A DNA stretch of 64,000 bases, from NCBI RefSeq assembly GCF_039535785.1, contig NZ_BAAAXV010000008.1, forward strand, positions 930,001 through 994,000, given 5' to 3'. This document shows, in pieces, positions 1 through 11,389 of the stretch (its first letter is position 1; each line of letters opens with the position of its first letter). The notes below the pieces were generated by a model that did not search any database, was not told the DNA's origin, and saw only the letters and a program-made list of their open reading frames with translations. The DNA is from Nonomuraea helvata (GTDB taxonomy: Bacteria; Actinomycetota; Actinomycetes; Streptosporangiales; Streptosporangiaceae). Made by a program: the position numbers and the translations under genes.

Positions 1-891
1 GCGGAGGTGGTCTGCATGGACAGCTTCCTCACCGGCGGCCCGCGCAACGTCGAGCACCTGATCGACCGGCCCGAGTTCCGGATCATCGAGTGCGACCTGA
101 CCGGGTACGTGCACGTGCCGGACCGGCTGGATCTCGTCCTGCACTTCGCCTCGGCCGCCTCGCCGGCCGACTACCTGCGCTATCCGATCGAGACCCTGCG
201 GGTCGGCAGCGCCGGCACACTGCACGCGCTGGGCCTGGCCAGGGAGAAGGGCGCCAGGTTCATCCTCGCCTCCACCAGCGAGGTGTACGGCGACCCGCTC
301 GAGCATCCGCAGCGCGAGACGTACTGGGGCAACGTCAACCCGGTCGGCCCGCGCAGCGTCTACGACGAGGCCAAGCGCTTCGCCGAGTCCCTGACCACCG
401 CCTACCGGCACTCGCGCGGCACCGACACCGGGATCGTGCGCATCTTCAACACGTACGGGCCGCGCATGCGCCCCTTCGACGGCCGGGCCATCCCGACGTT
501 CATCCGGCAGTCGTTGAAGGGCGAGCCCATCACGATCACCGGCGACGGCTCGCAGACGCGCTCCATCTGCTACGTGGACGACACCGTGTCCGGGATCCTC
601 GCCATGGCCCGCAGCGACTTCGCCGGACCCGTCAACATCGGCAACCCGGACGAGCTGACCATGCTGGAGCTGGCCACCATGATCCGGGACCTGGCCGGCT
701 CGTCGTCGGAGATCGAGTTCATCGACCGGCCCGCCGACGACCCCAAGGTCCGCCGCCCCGACACCGCGCTGGCCGCCGAGCGGCTCGGCTGGCGCGCGCA
801 GGTGCCCGCCGCCGAGGGCCTGCGCCGCACGATCGAGTGGTTCTCGGCGGAGCTCGCCACTGCCGAGCAGCTCGAGCAGGTCCAGGTCTGA
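1..891 (+). CDS. NAD-dependent sugar-nucleotide epimerase/dehydratase (SDR), 5' truncated
   Basis: The reading frame is open from base 1, and the N-terminal GxxGxxG dinucleotide-binding motif is missing, so the gene starts upstream of the window. The visible part begins AEVVCMDSFLTG, which is the second strand of an extended-SDR Rossmann fold. It keeps the STSEVYG stretch and the YDEAK catalytic Tyr-Lys pair, followed by RIFNTYGPRM, typical of UDP-glucuronate decarboxylase and dTDP-glucose dehydratase-like enzymes acting on nucleotide sugars in the cytoplasm. The exact substrate cannot be fixed. The stop lies 2 bases before the ATG of the next gene, so the two are probably cotranscribed. Confidence 0.85.
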   Translation, partial: AEVVCMDSFLTGGPRNVEHLIDRPEFRIIECDLTGYVHVPDRLDLVLHFASAASPADYLRYPIETLRVGSAGTLHALGLAREKGARFILASTSEVYGDPLEHPQRETYWGNVNPVGPRSVYDEAKRFAESLTTAYRHSRGTDTGIVRIFNTYGPRMRPFDGRAIPTFIRQSLKGEPITITGDGSQTRSICYVDDTVSGILAMARSDFAGPVNIGNPDELTMLELATMIRDLAGSSSEIEFIDRPADDPKVRRPDTALAAERLGWRAQVPAAEGLRRTIEWFSAELATAEQLEQVQV

Positions 892-893
892 GC

Positions 894-1466
894 ATGCCGC
901 GGACCGCACTGGTCGTCGTGGACATGCTCAACCCCTTCCAGCACCAGGACGCCGAGCAACTGCAGCGGAGCGTCGAACCCGTCGTGCCGCGGCTGGCCGA
1001 GCTGATCGGCCGGGCGCGCCACCGGGACGACGTGGACCTGATCTACGTCAACGACAACTACGGGGACTTCACCGCGACCCGGGACGACCTCGTGGCGCGG
1101 GCGCTCAAAGGCGCCCGCCCCGATCTCGTCGAGCCGGTCGCGCCGCCCGCCGACTGCGCGTTCCTGCCCAAGGTGCGCCACAGCGCCTTCTACGGGACGT
1201 CGCTGGAGTACGTGCTGCGGCAGCGGGACGTGCGGACGGTGCTGCTGACCGGCCAGGTGACCGAGCAGTGCATCCTGTACAGCGCGCTGGACGCCTACAT
1301 TCGGGACTTCTCCATCATGGTGCCGCCCGACTGCGTGGCGGCGATCCACGACGACCTGGGGCGGGCGGCGCTGCGCATGATGGAGCGCAACATGTCGGCC
1401 GCGATCGTCCCGTCCCGCGAGTGCCTCGCTCAGCGCTCGTTACCCGCGCGCAGCCACGCGAGGTAG
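894..1466 (+). CDS. Isochorismatase-family cysteine hydrolase
   Basis: This 190-residue protein has the isochorismatase/nicotinamidase fold. The expected catalytic triad is visible: Asp10 in ALVVVDMLN, a Lys in FLPKVRHSAF and the nucleophilic Cys in TGQVTEQCILYSAL. Family members hydrolyse amide, imide or vinyl-ether bonds, and the substrate here is unknown. The ATG at 894 lies two bases after the upstream SDR stop, so translation is probably coupled to it. A longer upstream extension of the same frame is a shadow of the SDR gene. The 3' end overlaps the convergent epimerase gene by 37 bp. Confidence 0.8.
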   Translation: MPRTALVVVDMLNPFQHQDAEQLQRSVEPVVPRLAELIGRARHRDDVDLIYVNDNYGDFTATRDDLVARALKGARPDLVEPVAPPADCAFLPKVRHSAFYGTSLEYVLRQRDVRTVLLTGQVTEQCILYSALDAYIRDFSIMVPPDCVAAIHDDLGRAALRMMERNMSAAIVPSRECLAQRSLPARSHAR

Positions 1467-2392
1467 CCGGCGACCGCCCGCTCGGTGTCGTACGCGGGCT
1501 CGAACCCCGTGTCCTCGCGCAGCCGGGTGGTGTCCAGCCAGAAGGCGGGCGCGGGGTCGCGCCCCTCGGGGAGGTCGGCGCGGGCGTCGGGGACCAGCTT
1601 CCTGATCGCGGCGACGACCTCCTCGTTGGTCGTCAGCCTCCCGGAGGCCACGTTGTACGTGCGGTGCCCCAGCCGGCCGGCGACCTGGAGCAGCGCGATC
1701 GCGCGGCCGCAGTCCTCGGCGTAGCACAGGTCGATGCCGTCGCCCAGGCGCCCGCCGCCGCGCAGCGTGGACAGGTCGGGCTCGGTGCCGCGGGCGGCGG
1801 CGTGCACGAGCTGGGGCGCGGGGAAGAACGGCGACGCGGCATGGCCGAGCGGGCCCCAGATGGCGCCGATGCGGTAGTTGACCACGTCGAGGCCCATGGT
1901 TCCGGCGAGGTGGTCGCCGAGGAGCTCGCCGATCTTCTTGAACGCCGGGATCGGGTGGCCGGCCGTCATCGGCAGCGGCACGTCCTCCTTGAGCGCGCCC
2001 TCACCGGCGACCTGGCCGGTGACGCCGCCGTACACGCCGATCGTGCTGGCCACGCCGACCCGCGCCACCTGCCACTCGCCCGCGGCCCGGAACACGTTCA
2101 GGAGACTACGCAGGGCCTTGTCCGCGCCTTCCAGCGGCTCGTACGCGCCGGGCGGCCAGGGCATGGAGCCGGCGAGGTGCACGATGCCGGTGATCTCGTG
2201 GCGCTTGCCGAGCTCCAGCAGCGCCGACTCGTCGGTGAGGTCGGCCTGCTCGACGACGACGGCCTCGCCGGCGAACCTCTCCGGCACCACGGCGGGCCTG
2301 CGCTGGACGAGCAGACAGGACTCGCCCAGGTCGAGCAGGGTCCGGGTGGTGTGCGTGCCGATGAAGCCCAGCCCGCCGGTGATCAGAATCAT
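1430..2392 (-). CDS. NAD(P)-dependent epimerase/dehydratase (extended SDR)
   Basis: This is a 320-residue extended SDR beginning MILITGGLGFIGTHT, with the GxxGxxG nucleotide-binding motif intact. A VYGGV stretch and later NYRIGAIWGP are typical of NDP-sugar epimerase and reductase-like proteins, but the substrate is unknown. I chose the ATG at 2392 because GGAG precedes it by six bases; an in-frame GTG four codons upstream has no ribosome binding site. A 21-bp palindrome (2407-2427) sits directly upstream, between this gene and the TetR-like gene on the same strand. It is therefore probably the regulated target of a TetR-type repressor. Confidence 0.75.
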   Translation of the reverse strand: MILITGGLGFIGTHTTRTLLDLGESCLLVQRRPAVVPERFAGEAVVVEQADLTDESALLELGKRHEITGIVHLAGSMPWPPGAYEPLEGADKALRSLLNVFRAAGEWQVARVGVASTIGVYGGVTGQVAGEGALKEDVPLPMTAGHPIPAFKKIGELLGDHLAGTMGLDVVNYRIGAIWGPLGHAASPFFPAPQLVHAAARGTEPDLSTLRGGGRLGDGIDLCYAEDCGRAIALLQVAGRLGHRTYNVASGRLTTNEEVVAAIRKLVPDARADLPEGRDPAPAFWLDTTRLREDTGFEPAYDTERAVAGYLAWLRAGNER

Positions 2393-2406
2393 GGTCAGCT
2401 CCACAA

Positions 2407-2427
2407 ATCATCAGTAGTACTGACGAT
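2407..2427. promoter_or_regulatory. 21-bp palindromic operator candidate
   Basis: Arms ATCATCAGTA and TACTGACGAT flank a single central G and match at 9 of 10 positions. The size and symmetry are typical of TetR-family operators. It lies 14 bp upstream of the epimerase start at 2392 and downstream of the TetR-like gene, so a bound repressor would block the epimerase transcript. No protein-DNA evidence exists here. Confidence 0.5.
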
Positions 2428-2472
2428 CAGTGTAGCCCTAGATCTGGCGGTGGCGTCAAAGAACCTCCGGCC

Positions 2473-3066
2473 TCAGGCGGCGACGGGCTCGAGCCGCAGC
2501 TCGCGAACGATCTCCTCGGCGCTGGCGTCGAGGGACGGGCCCGCGTCGCGGCCGATGAACATCTCGATGTAGGCCCGGTGGAAGCAGCCCGCGATCAGCA
2601 GCCGCGCGCTCGCCTCCGGGTCCACGTCCGGCCCCACCCGGCCCAGCTCCTGCTCGGCCGCCAGGTACGCCGCCAGCGGCGCCGTTTCGGTGCGCGGCCC
2701 GAGACCCGTGTCCCGGACGGCCTCGCGGAAGCGGACCGTCACGTCGGGCGAGGTGAAAGCGGGCAGCGCCGCGCTCTGTACGTCGATGTAGTACTCGATA
2801 CCTGCTCGCGCAACGGGGAGGAGATTATCCGCTACGCACCCTTTCCCGACTCGGTGGGAAAGATCGTGGAGAATGCTCAGCCAGAACGGGAGCCGGTCCT
2901 GCAGCAGTGCGAGGAAGTAGTCCACGGAGCCGCCCGGGCGGTCTTCCCGGAGGGAGACGGCCATCTGGAGGACGCGGCGCCTGGCGTCCTGACTTCTTTG
3001 GTGCGGGTCTACATGGGAAGTCGCCATGGCGTGCCTAACGTGCGCGGTCAGTTGAGTAGGCATCAC
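2473..3066 (-). CDS. TetR-like protein lacking a recognisable HTH domain
   Basis: The 197-residue product matches the C-terminal ligand-binding half of TetR-family regulators: a helical region and then RLLIAGCFHRAYIEMFIGRD near the end. The N-terminal DNA-binding domain expected in the first 50 residues is not visible. The protein begins around what would be helix 4 (LTAHVRHAMATS). Upstream in frame there is a stop codon after about seven more codons, and the other frames show no HTH either. The 5' flank (3067-3158) is AT-rich compared with its surroundings. This may be an N-terminally truncated relic or a regulator without DNA-binding activity. An alternative start is the ATG at 3063. Confidence 0.5.
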   Translation of the reverse strand: MMPTQLTAHVRHAMATSHVDPHQRSQDARRRVLQMAVSLREDRPGGSVDYFLALLQDRLPFWLSILHDLSHRVGKGCVADNLLPVARAGIEYYIDVQSAALPAFTSPDVTVRFREAVRDTGLGPRTETAPLAAYLAAEQELGRVGPDVDPEASARLLIAGCFHRAYIEMFIGRDAGPSLDASAEEIVRELRLEPVAA

Positions 3067-3158
3067 GGCGCGAAGCCGAGGTTTTCAGGGCTGCACATCT
3101 TGTTGGCCCCGATTATTACTCGAAATCCCGAAAAAATGGCGGACTTTATCGCTGAGCG

Positions 3159-4013
3159 TTAGCTGTCAGTATCCCGATCTCTGCGCCTGAGGTAACGCTC
3201 GAACTCGGCCGCGATCGCGTCGCCGCTCGCCTCGGGCAGCTCGGCGGCGTCCTTGCGCTCCTCCAGCTCCTTGACGTACTCGGCGACCTCGCTGTCCTGC
3301 GAGGCCAGCTCGTCGACGCCGCGCTCCCACGCGCGGGCCTCCTCGTCGAGGTCGCCCAGGGGCATCGGGATCTCCAGCAGGTCCTCCAGGCGGCGCAGCA
3401 GCGCCAGCGTCGCCTTCGGGTTGGGCGGCTGGGCGACGTAGTGCGGCACCGACGCCCACAGCGAGACGGCGTCGAGCCCCGCCTCACCGAACGCGTGCTG
3501 CAGCACCCCGACGATGCCCGTCGGGCCCTCGTAGCGGCTCAGCTCGAGGTTGGTCGAGCGCGCGAGCCCCGCGTCCGTCGCGCTCCCGAGGATCGGCACG
3601 GGCCGGGTGTGCGGCGAGTCGTTGAGCAGCGCGCCCAGCATCACGGCCAGCTCGACGCCCAGCTCGCGGCAGACCTCGATGATGTCGGCGCAGAACGAGC
3701 GCCAGCGCATGTTGGGCTCGATGCCGCGCAGCAGCACGACGTCGCGCTCCAGGCCCGGCGGGCGGGCGCGCAGCAGCCGCGTGGTCGGCCACACGATCGA
3801 CCGCGTCAGCCCGTCGTTCATCTCCACCACGGGACGGGTCACCTGGAAGTCGTAGTAGTCGTCGGGGTCGAGCGCGATCAGCGGCTCGGCCTTCCACGCC
3901 GACTCGAGATGGGCGATCACACCGCTGGAAGCCTCACCCGCGTCGTTCCACCCCTCGAACGCGGCTATGAGCACCGGGTCCACGAGCTCGGGGAGCCTGT
4001 CGAGCTCTATCAC
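3159..4013 (-). CDS. PAC2 family protein
   Basis: This 284-residue protein belongs to the PAC2 family, named after the eukaryotic proteasome assembly chaperone 2. Support comes from VLIAAFEGWNDAGEASS near the N-terminus, LLRGIEPNMRWRSF in the middle and GPTGIVGVLQHAF before a charged C-terminal tail of about 80 residues. Its biochemical role in actinobacteria is not established. It starts with GTG at 4013, preceded by GGAGG at good spacing. From memory, the position next to metH and within reach of the proteasome genes recalls the mycobacterial arrangement (Rv2125). A link to proteasome assembly is only suggested by name and location. Confidence 0.85.
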   Translation of the reverse strand: MIELDRLPELVDPVLIAAFEGWNDAGEASSGVIAHLESAWKAEPLIALDPDDYYDFQVTRPVVEMNDGLTRSIVWPTTRLLRARPPGLERDVVLLRGIEPNMRWRSFCADIIEVCRELGVELAVMLGALLNDSPHTRPVPILGSATDAGLARSTNLELSRYEGPTGIVGVLQHAFGEAGLDAVSLWASVPHYVAQPPNPKATLALLRRLEDLLEIPMPLGDLDEEARAWERGVDELASQDSEVAEYVKELEERKDAAELPEASGDAIAAEFERYLRRRDRDTDS

Positions 4014-4245
4014 GTGTCGCCTCCTCTCTCCATCGTCTCGCTAAGCCTATGCGGTCGGGAGGGGTCAGCGTCACCGATCTCTCCGCGAACCCGGGCCTCG
4101 CCCTGCCGGGCGCGTCCGCGTACCGCGCCGCCTTCGTCCCCCGGCGCGGGCCGCGGTACACCCGATGCCGCTCACGCGCTCGCGCGAGCGCGTGAAAGGT
4201 CCCGCGCGCGGGTGCGCGGGCGCGCGAGAGAGTGAGGAGCCCGGA

Positions 4246-4705
4246 TCAGCGGCCGCCGTCGGTGGTGCGGACGATCAGCACGTCGCACGAGGCGCGGTGG
4301 GAGACGGCGGACGGCACGGACCCGAGCAGCCGCCCCGCCAGGCTGTTGAGGCCGCGGTTGCCCACCACGAGCAGGTCGGCGCGGTGCCTGGCGGCCAGCG
4401 AGACGAGCACGTCCACCGCGTCCCCCCTGCTCGGCCGCCAGCACGACGTCGGAGGCGCCCGCCGCCGCGGCGTGCCCGCGCGCCGCCCGCAGGGCGTCGT
4501 CCGCGGGGGTGGAGCCGCTCACCTTGTACGCGAGCGCGCCCAGCCGGTCGGCCGCCGCGACACGCTCGCTCTCCCGCATGGGCAGGTACGCGCAGGCCAG
4601 CACGAGAGTGGCGCCGGTCGCCGCGGCCAGGGACGCCGCCGCGGAGACGGCGCGGAAGGAGGAGGCCGAGCCGTCGGTGCCGACGATGACGGTGCGGTAG
4701 GCCAT
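4246..4705 (-). pseudogene. Universal stress protein (UspA fold), frame broken in a G6 run
   Basis: The first 90 or so codons from ATG 4705 read as a UspA domain (YRTVIVGTDGSASSFRAV). The frame then runs into a homopolymer of six C on the plus strand (4422-4427, G6 on the coding strand). Removing one G restores the second half of the fold: DAVDVLVSLAARHRADLL, then VGNRGLNSLAGRLLGS, which is the G2xG9xGS nucleotide-binding motif, and a proper end at TGA 4246. Without correction the frame continues to 4172 with low-complexity Arg/Ala-rich sequence. The break may be a real mutation, phase variation or a sequencing error. Universal stress proteins bind ATP and act in stress adaptation. Confidence 0.75.
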
Positions 4706-4712
4706 GGAGCCC

Positions 4713-4739
4713 CCAATTGGACGCGATGTCAATTGACGC
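4713..4739. promoter_or_regulatory. Tandem CAATTG-containing repeats between usp and metH
   Basis: Two near-direct repeats, CAATTGGACGC (4714-4724) and CAATTGACGC (4730-4739), also form the short palindromes CCAATTGG and GTCAATTGAC. They lie in the 130-bp divergent region between the usp start and metH, so they could be operator sites. No cobalamin-riboswitch elements were recognised here. Confidence 0.3.
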
Positions 4740-4835
4740 TCAGTACGATAGCGTGGGCCGCGGACGCCGGTCCTTGAACGAGTGTGCGAGCCGCTTGCGA
4801 GTGGCGCTCGAGGCGCACCCGATAAGCTCTACCCC

Positions 4836-8300
<3,465 letters not shown>

Positions 8301-8319
8301 CCCGCCGGCCCGCGCCGCT

Positions 8320-8342
8320 CGCCCGCCGTTCAGCGGCGGGCG
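8320..8342 (+). terminator. Hairpin downstream of metH
   Basis: CGCCCGCCG and CGGCGGGCG form a perfect 9-bp stem around a 5-base loop, 20 bp after the metH stop. There is no T-tract, which is common for actinobacterial terminators. Confidence 0.5.
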
Positions 8343-8446
8343 GGGACAACGGCGGGTGTCCGGTGCCGAGAGCGGGAGGGTCTCCGGCGCCGAGGGGGCT
8401 CGCCGTTCACCGGCGGGCCGGGAAGCACTACTGATCGGGGGCGGTT

Positions 8447-9091
8447 GTGGAAGCGGTCTTCTTCGACATGGATGGGCTACTGGTCGACAGCGAGCGGGTC
8501 TGGTTGGAGATCGAGACGGACGTGATGGCCCGGCTCGGCGCCCCGTGGACGCCCGCCCACCAGGCCCACCTGCTGGGCGGGTCGATGGAGCGCACGGTCG
8601 ACTACATGCTGGCCGTGTCCGGGGCCGACGTGCCCGTCGAGACCGTACGGGAGTGGATGACCGGCGGGATGGTGCGACGCCTGTCGGCGGGCGTCCACGT
8701 CATGCCCGGGGCCTGCGAGCTGCTCGACGCGCTGCGGGCCGAGGACGTGCCGGTGGGGCTGGTCACCTCGTCGCTGAAGGAGATCGCGGACGCGGTGCTG
8801 AAGGGTGTGGGGCGAGACCGGTTCGATGTGGTGGTCACGGCCGACGACGTCGTACGCACCAAGCCGGACCCGGAGCCGTACCTGACGGCCGCGCGGCTGC
8901 TGGGAGTGGAGCCGGTGCGGTGCGTGGTGCTGGAGGACTCGCCCAACGGCGTCGCGGCCGCCACGGCGGCGGGCTGCGCGGTGGTGGCGGTCCCGAGCCT
9001 GCTGGCCATCGATCCCGCGCCCGGCCGCCTGGTGGTCCCGTCGCTGGAGCTCCTCGGCGTCGCCGACCTGCGCGCCCTCATCACGGTCTGA
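8447..9091 (+). CDS. HAD-superfamily phosphatase (beta-phosphoglucomutase-like)
   Basis: This 214-residue cytoplasmic hydrolase carries the four HAD motifs: FFDMDGLLVDSE (nucleophile Asp7 and acid Asp9), VTSS as motif II, a Lys in RTKPDPEPY as motif III, and VLEDSPNGVAAA as motif IV. A helical cap lies between motifs I and II, placing it near the beta-phosphoglucomutase and sugar-phosphatase subfamily. The substrate is unknown. The GTG start at 8447 is preceded by GGGGGCGG. It is downstream of metH but separated from it by 146 bp containing a hairpin, so it may have its own transcript. Confidence 0.88.
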   Translation: MEAVFFDMDGLLVDSERVWLEIETDVMARLGAPWTPAHQAHLLGGSMERTVDYMLAVSGADVPVETVREWMTGGMVRRLSAGVHVMPGACELLDALRAEDVPVGLVTSSLKEIADAVLKGVGRDRFDVVVTADDVVRTKPDPEPYLTAARLLGVEPVRCVVLEDSPNGVAAATAAGCAVVAVPSLLAIDPAPGRLVVPSLELLGVADLRALITV

Positions 9092-9095
9092 ACCC

Positions 9096-9288
9096 GTCCC
9101 GCCTGCCGCGCTCACCCCTGGCACCACGGACGTGCCCGCCACGCTCAGGTCTCGCACTCCGTCCCGCGGGTCATGCTCACGCCTGGCATTGCGTCACGCG
9201 CGCCATGCGCACGGCTCGCACCGCGTCCCGTCCGCCATGCTCATGCCTGGCACCGCGGAACCGCCTGCGCTGCAGCCACTCGCCTGCC
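9096..9288. repeat. Degenerate 32-bp tandem repeat, six copies
   Basis: Six consecutive units of 32-33 bp start near 9096, 9128, 9161, 9193, 9225 and 9257. The clearest units share GTCCCG, then GCCATGCTCA, then GCCTGGCACCGC. Units 1, 3 and 5 carry CCTGGCA, while 2 and 4 carry CTCGCA, giving a higher-order period of about 65 bp. There are no unique spacers, so this is not a CRISPR. It fills the region after the HAD gene; the remaining 300 bp to 9591 show nothing further that I recognise. Confidence 0.7.
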
Positions 9289-9591
9289 GCGCCGCACCGC
9301 ATCTGACGCCGCAGCCCCTCCATATCCGCGTCCGCCGCTGCGCCCCCCACGTACGAGCTGGAGCGCGACGCCGTCCTCCGGCACCGGAAGGGGCCGAGGC
9401 GGCGCGGGTGCGCACGGGCGGCGGCGGCCCCGAGCACAGCCCGGGCGGTTGTCCACGCGCCCGCCCCTCGACCGGTGACACACCGACGGCGGCGATCACG
9501 ACCCCTAGGGGGCAAGTGGTCCTCGCGGAGGAGGGGCGGGTCGCGTTTCGCGTGCCAGGATGGAGACGTAGTCGACACGAGGGGCGACGTG

Positions 9592-10068
9592 ATGTACGAA
9601 CAGCTCGCGGCGTTGTGGTTGCCGCTGTGCGCGGGCGTGACCGCGCTCGGCCTGGGGCTCAGCTTCCTGGCCTTCAGGCGCAGGGGAGTGGCCGCGGGTA
9701 TGCGGGTGGCGGCGTGGGCCTTGCTGCCGGTGGCCGCCTACCTGACGGGGGCGCTGCAGGCGCTGTGGAACATCGGCGCGACCGCCGTCGGCTTCGTCAC
9801 CGGGCTGGTGCTCAACCCGTTCGTCTGGGCGGGCATCGCCGTGGCCGGGCTGTCCGCGGTGCTGTTCGTCGTGTCGGGCGTCATCCGCGGCAGGAAGCTC
9901 TCGAGCGCACGGAAGAAGACCGCCGGCGAGGCTCCGGAAATTCCGCCTTCAGCGAACAAAACGCCCACCAAGCCGCAGCGGCCCGCCGTCGCCGCGCAGC
10001 AGAAACCGAAGGGCGACGACGACTTCTCTGACATCGAAGAGCTGCTCAAGCGCCGCGGCATCAGCTGA
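9592..10068 (+). CDS. Small membrane protein with charged cytoplasmic tail, unknown function
   Basis: The 158-residue product starts MYEQLAALWLPLCAG and has three predicted membrane segments, around residues 5-25, 36-65 and 75-98. A basic stretch (RGRKLSSARKK) follows, then a Pro/Lys-rich tail ending in DDDFSDIEELLKRRGIS. GAGGGG stands 7 bases before the ATG at 9592. I do not recognise a family. The acidic DFSDIEELLKRRGI ending looks like a protein-interaction motif. It is separated from the following transport operon by 266 bp. Confidence 0.65.
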   Translation: MYEQLAALWLPLCAGVTALGLGLSFLAFRRRGVAAGMRVAAWALLPVAAYLTGALQALWNIGATAVGFVTGLVLNPFVWAGIAVAGLSAVLFVVSGVIRGRKLSSARKKTAGEAPEIPPSANKTPTKPQRPAVAAQQKPKGDDDFSDIEELLKRRGIS

Positions 10069-10334
10069 TAGCACGGCAAAACCCAGCTCTGTCACAGTTC
10101 TGAGACGCAACCGGGACGACTCGTAGACATTCTCCTCAAGATCGATACGAATGAGTTTCTGGTCAATCACAGTTGAGCCACATAGAGCACTGAGGGACTA
10201 GTCACACCAGCTCAGGCCATAGATTCTGCCTCCTGGGGCCGCGACGCGCGGTCCATGCAAGCATGGGCGCACTACCCTGACCGGGACCGCGCCGACACGG
10301 ACGACGTCGTCTGGAATCCAGGGGGCTTACTGGC
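10069..10334. other. Intergenic region upstream of the ABC importer operon
   Basis: These 266 bp hold no convincing gene. An inverted repeat CCATGC-AA-GCATGG lies at 10253-10266, and AGGGGG precedes the permease ATG. The promoter of the importer is expected here, but I cannot assign -35 and -10 boxes with confidence. Confidence 0.4.
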
Positions 10335-11333
10335 ATGACCGCACCGCTCGATATTCCGGGCTCGGAAGTCGAAGCCGGGCCGGAGACCGTTCTTGAGGGG
10401 GCGGGGTCTTCAGTCATCCGGGGCCGTTCCCTGGGGCAGATCGCGTGGATGCGCCTGCGGCGCGACCGCATCGCGATGATCGGCGGCATCGTCATCCTGC
10501 TGCTCATCCTCGTCGCGATCTTCGCCCCGCTGCTGGTGTCGTGGTTCGGGCACCCGCCGGCGGAATGGCACCGGGAGAAGCTCGACCCCTCCATCGGAGC
10601 GCCGCTGGGCACCTTCGGGGGCATCAGCAAGGACTTCCTGTTCGGCGTGGAGCCGGACTCGGGCCGCGACCTGTTCAGCCGCGTCCTGTACGGGGCCCGC
10701 ATCTCGCTGCTGATCGCGTTCTTCGCGACCCTGCTCTGCGTCGTGCTCGGCACCGTGCTCGGCATGATCGCCGGCTTCTTCGGCGGCTGGGTCGACACCG
10801 TCATCAGCCGCCTGATGGACATCTTCCTGGCCTTCCCGCTGCTGGTGTTCGCGCTGGCGCTGGCCGGCGTCATCCCCGACACGGCGTTCGGCCTGTCGGG
10901 CGACACGCTGAGGATCAGCCTGCTGGTGTTCATCATCGGATTTTTCAACTGGCCCTATATCGGGCGTATCATCCGAGGTCAGACGCTGTCTCTCCGCGAA
11001 CGGGAGTTCGTCGACGCGTCCAGGAGCCTGGGCGCGCGCAACCACACCATCCTGTTCAAGGAGATCCTGCCGAACCTCCTGGCGCCGATCCTCGTCTACT
11101 CGACGCTGCTGATCCCCTCGAACATCCTGTTCGAGGCCGCGCTGTCCTTCCTCGGCGTGGGCGTACGGCCGCCGACTCCCACGTGGGGAGGCATGCTGTC
11201 GGACGCCGTCCACAACTACCAGGTGGCGCCCAACTTCATGATCTTCCCCGGTCTCGCGATCTTCATCACCGTGCTGGCGTTCAACCTGCTCGGTGACGGC
11301 CTCAGGGACGCCTTCGATCCCAAGGCCCGATAG
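10335..11333 (+). CDS. ABC transporter permease, peptide/nickel type (DppC-like)
   Basis: This 332-residue inner-membrane permease has a cytoplasmic N-terminus, a first membrane helix around 47-70, a long external loop, and a five-helix BPD_transp_1 core from about 120 onward. The EAA loop is visible as EFVDASRSLGARNHTILF. It would pair with the DppB-like permease at 13250 to form the channel. The gene comes first in a five-gene operon ordered permease, binding protein, permease, ATPase, ATPase. The substrate class (di- or oligopeptides, or nickel) cannot be settled from sequence. Confidence 0.9.
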   Translation: MTAPLDIPGSEVEAGPETVLEGAGSSVIRGRSLGQIAWMRLRRDRIAMIGGIVILLLILVAIFAPLLVSWFGHPPAEWHREKLDPSIGAPLGTFGGISKDFLFGVEPDSGRDLFSRVLYGARISLLIAFFATLLCVVLGTVLGMIAGFFGGWVDTVISRLMDIFLAFPLLVFALALAGVIPDTAFGLSGDTLRISLLVFIIGFFNWPYIGRIIRGQTLSLREREFVDASRSLGARNHTILFKEILPNLLAPILVYSTLLIPSNILFEAALSFLGVGVRPPTPTWGGMLSDAVHNYQVAPNFMIFPGLAIFITVLAFNLLGDGLRDAFDPKAR

Positions 11334-11389
11334 CCCTCGTGAGTTTTCAGCAAGTTCTAACTCCTAGATACAAGGGGTGTGTCAGGTCG

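Noticed and set aside
4740..4835. Cobalamin riboswitch before metH
   Set aside because: The region is only about 100 bp and no B12-box sequence is seen.
9096..9288. Possible CRISPR array
   Set aside because: Units are contiguous and degenerate with no unique spacers, and no cas genes are near.
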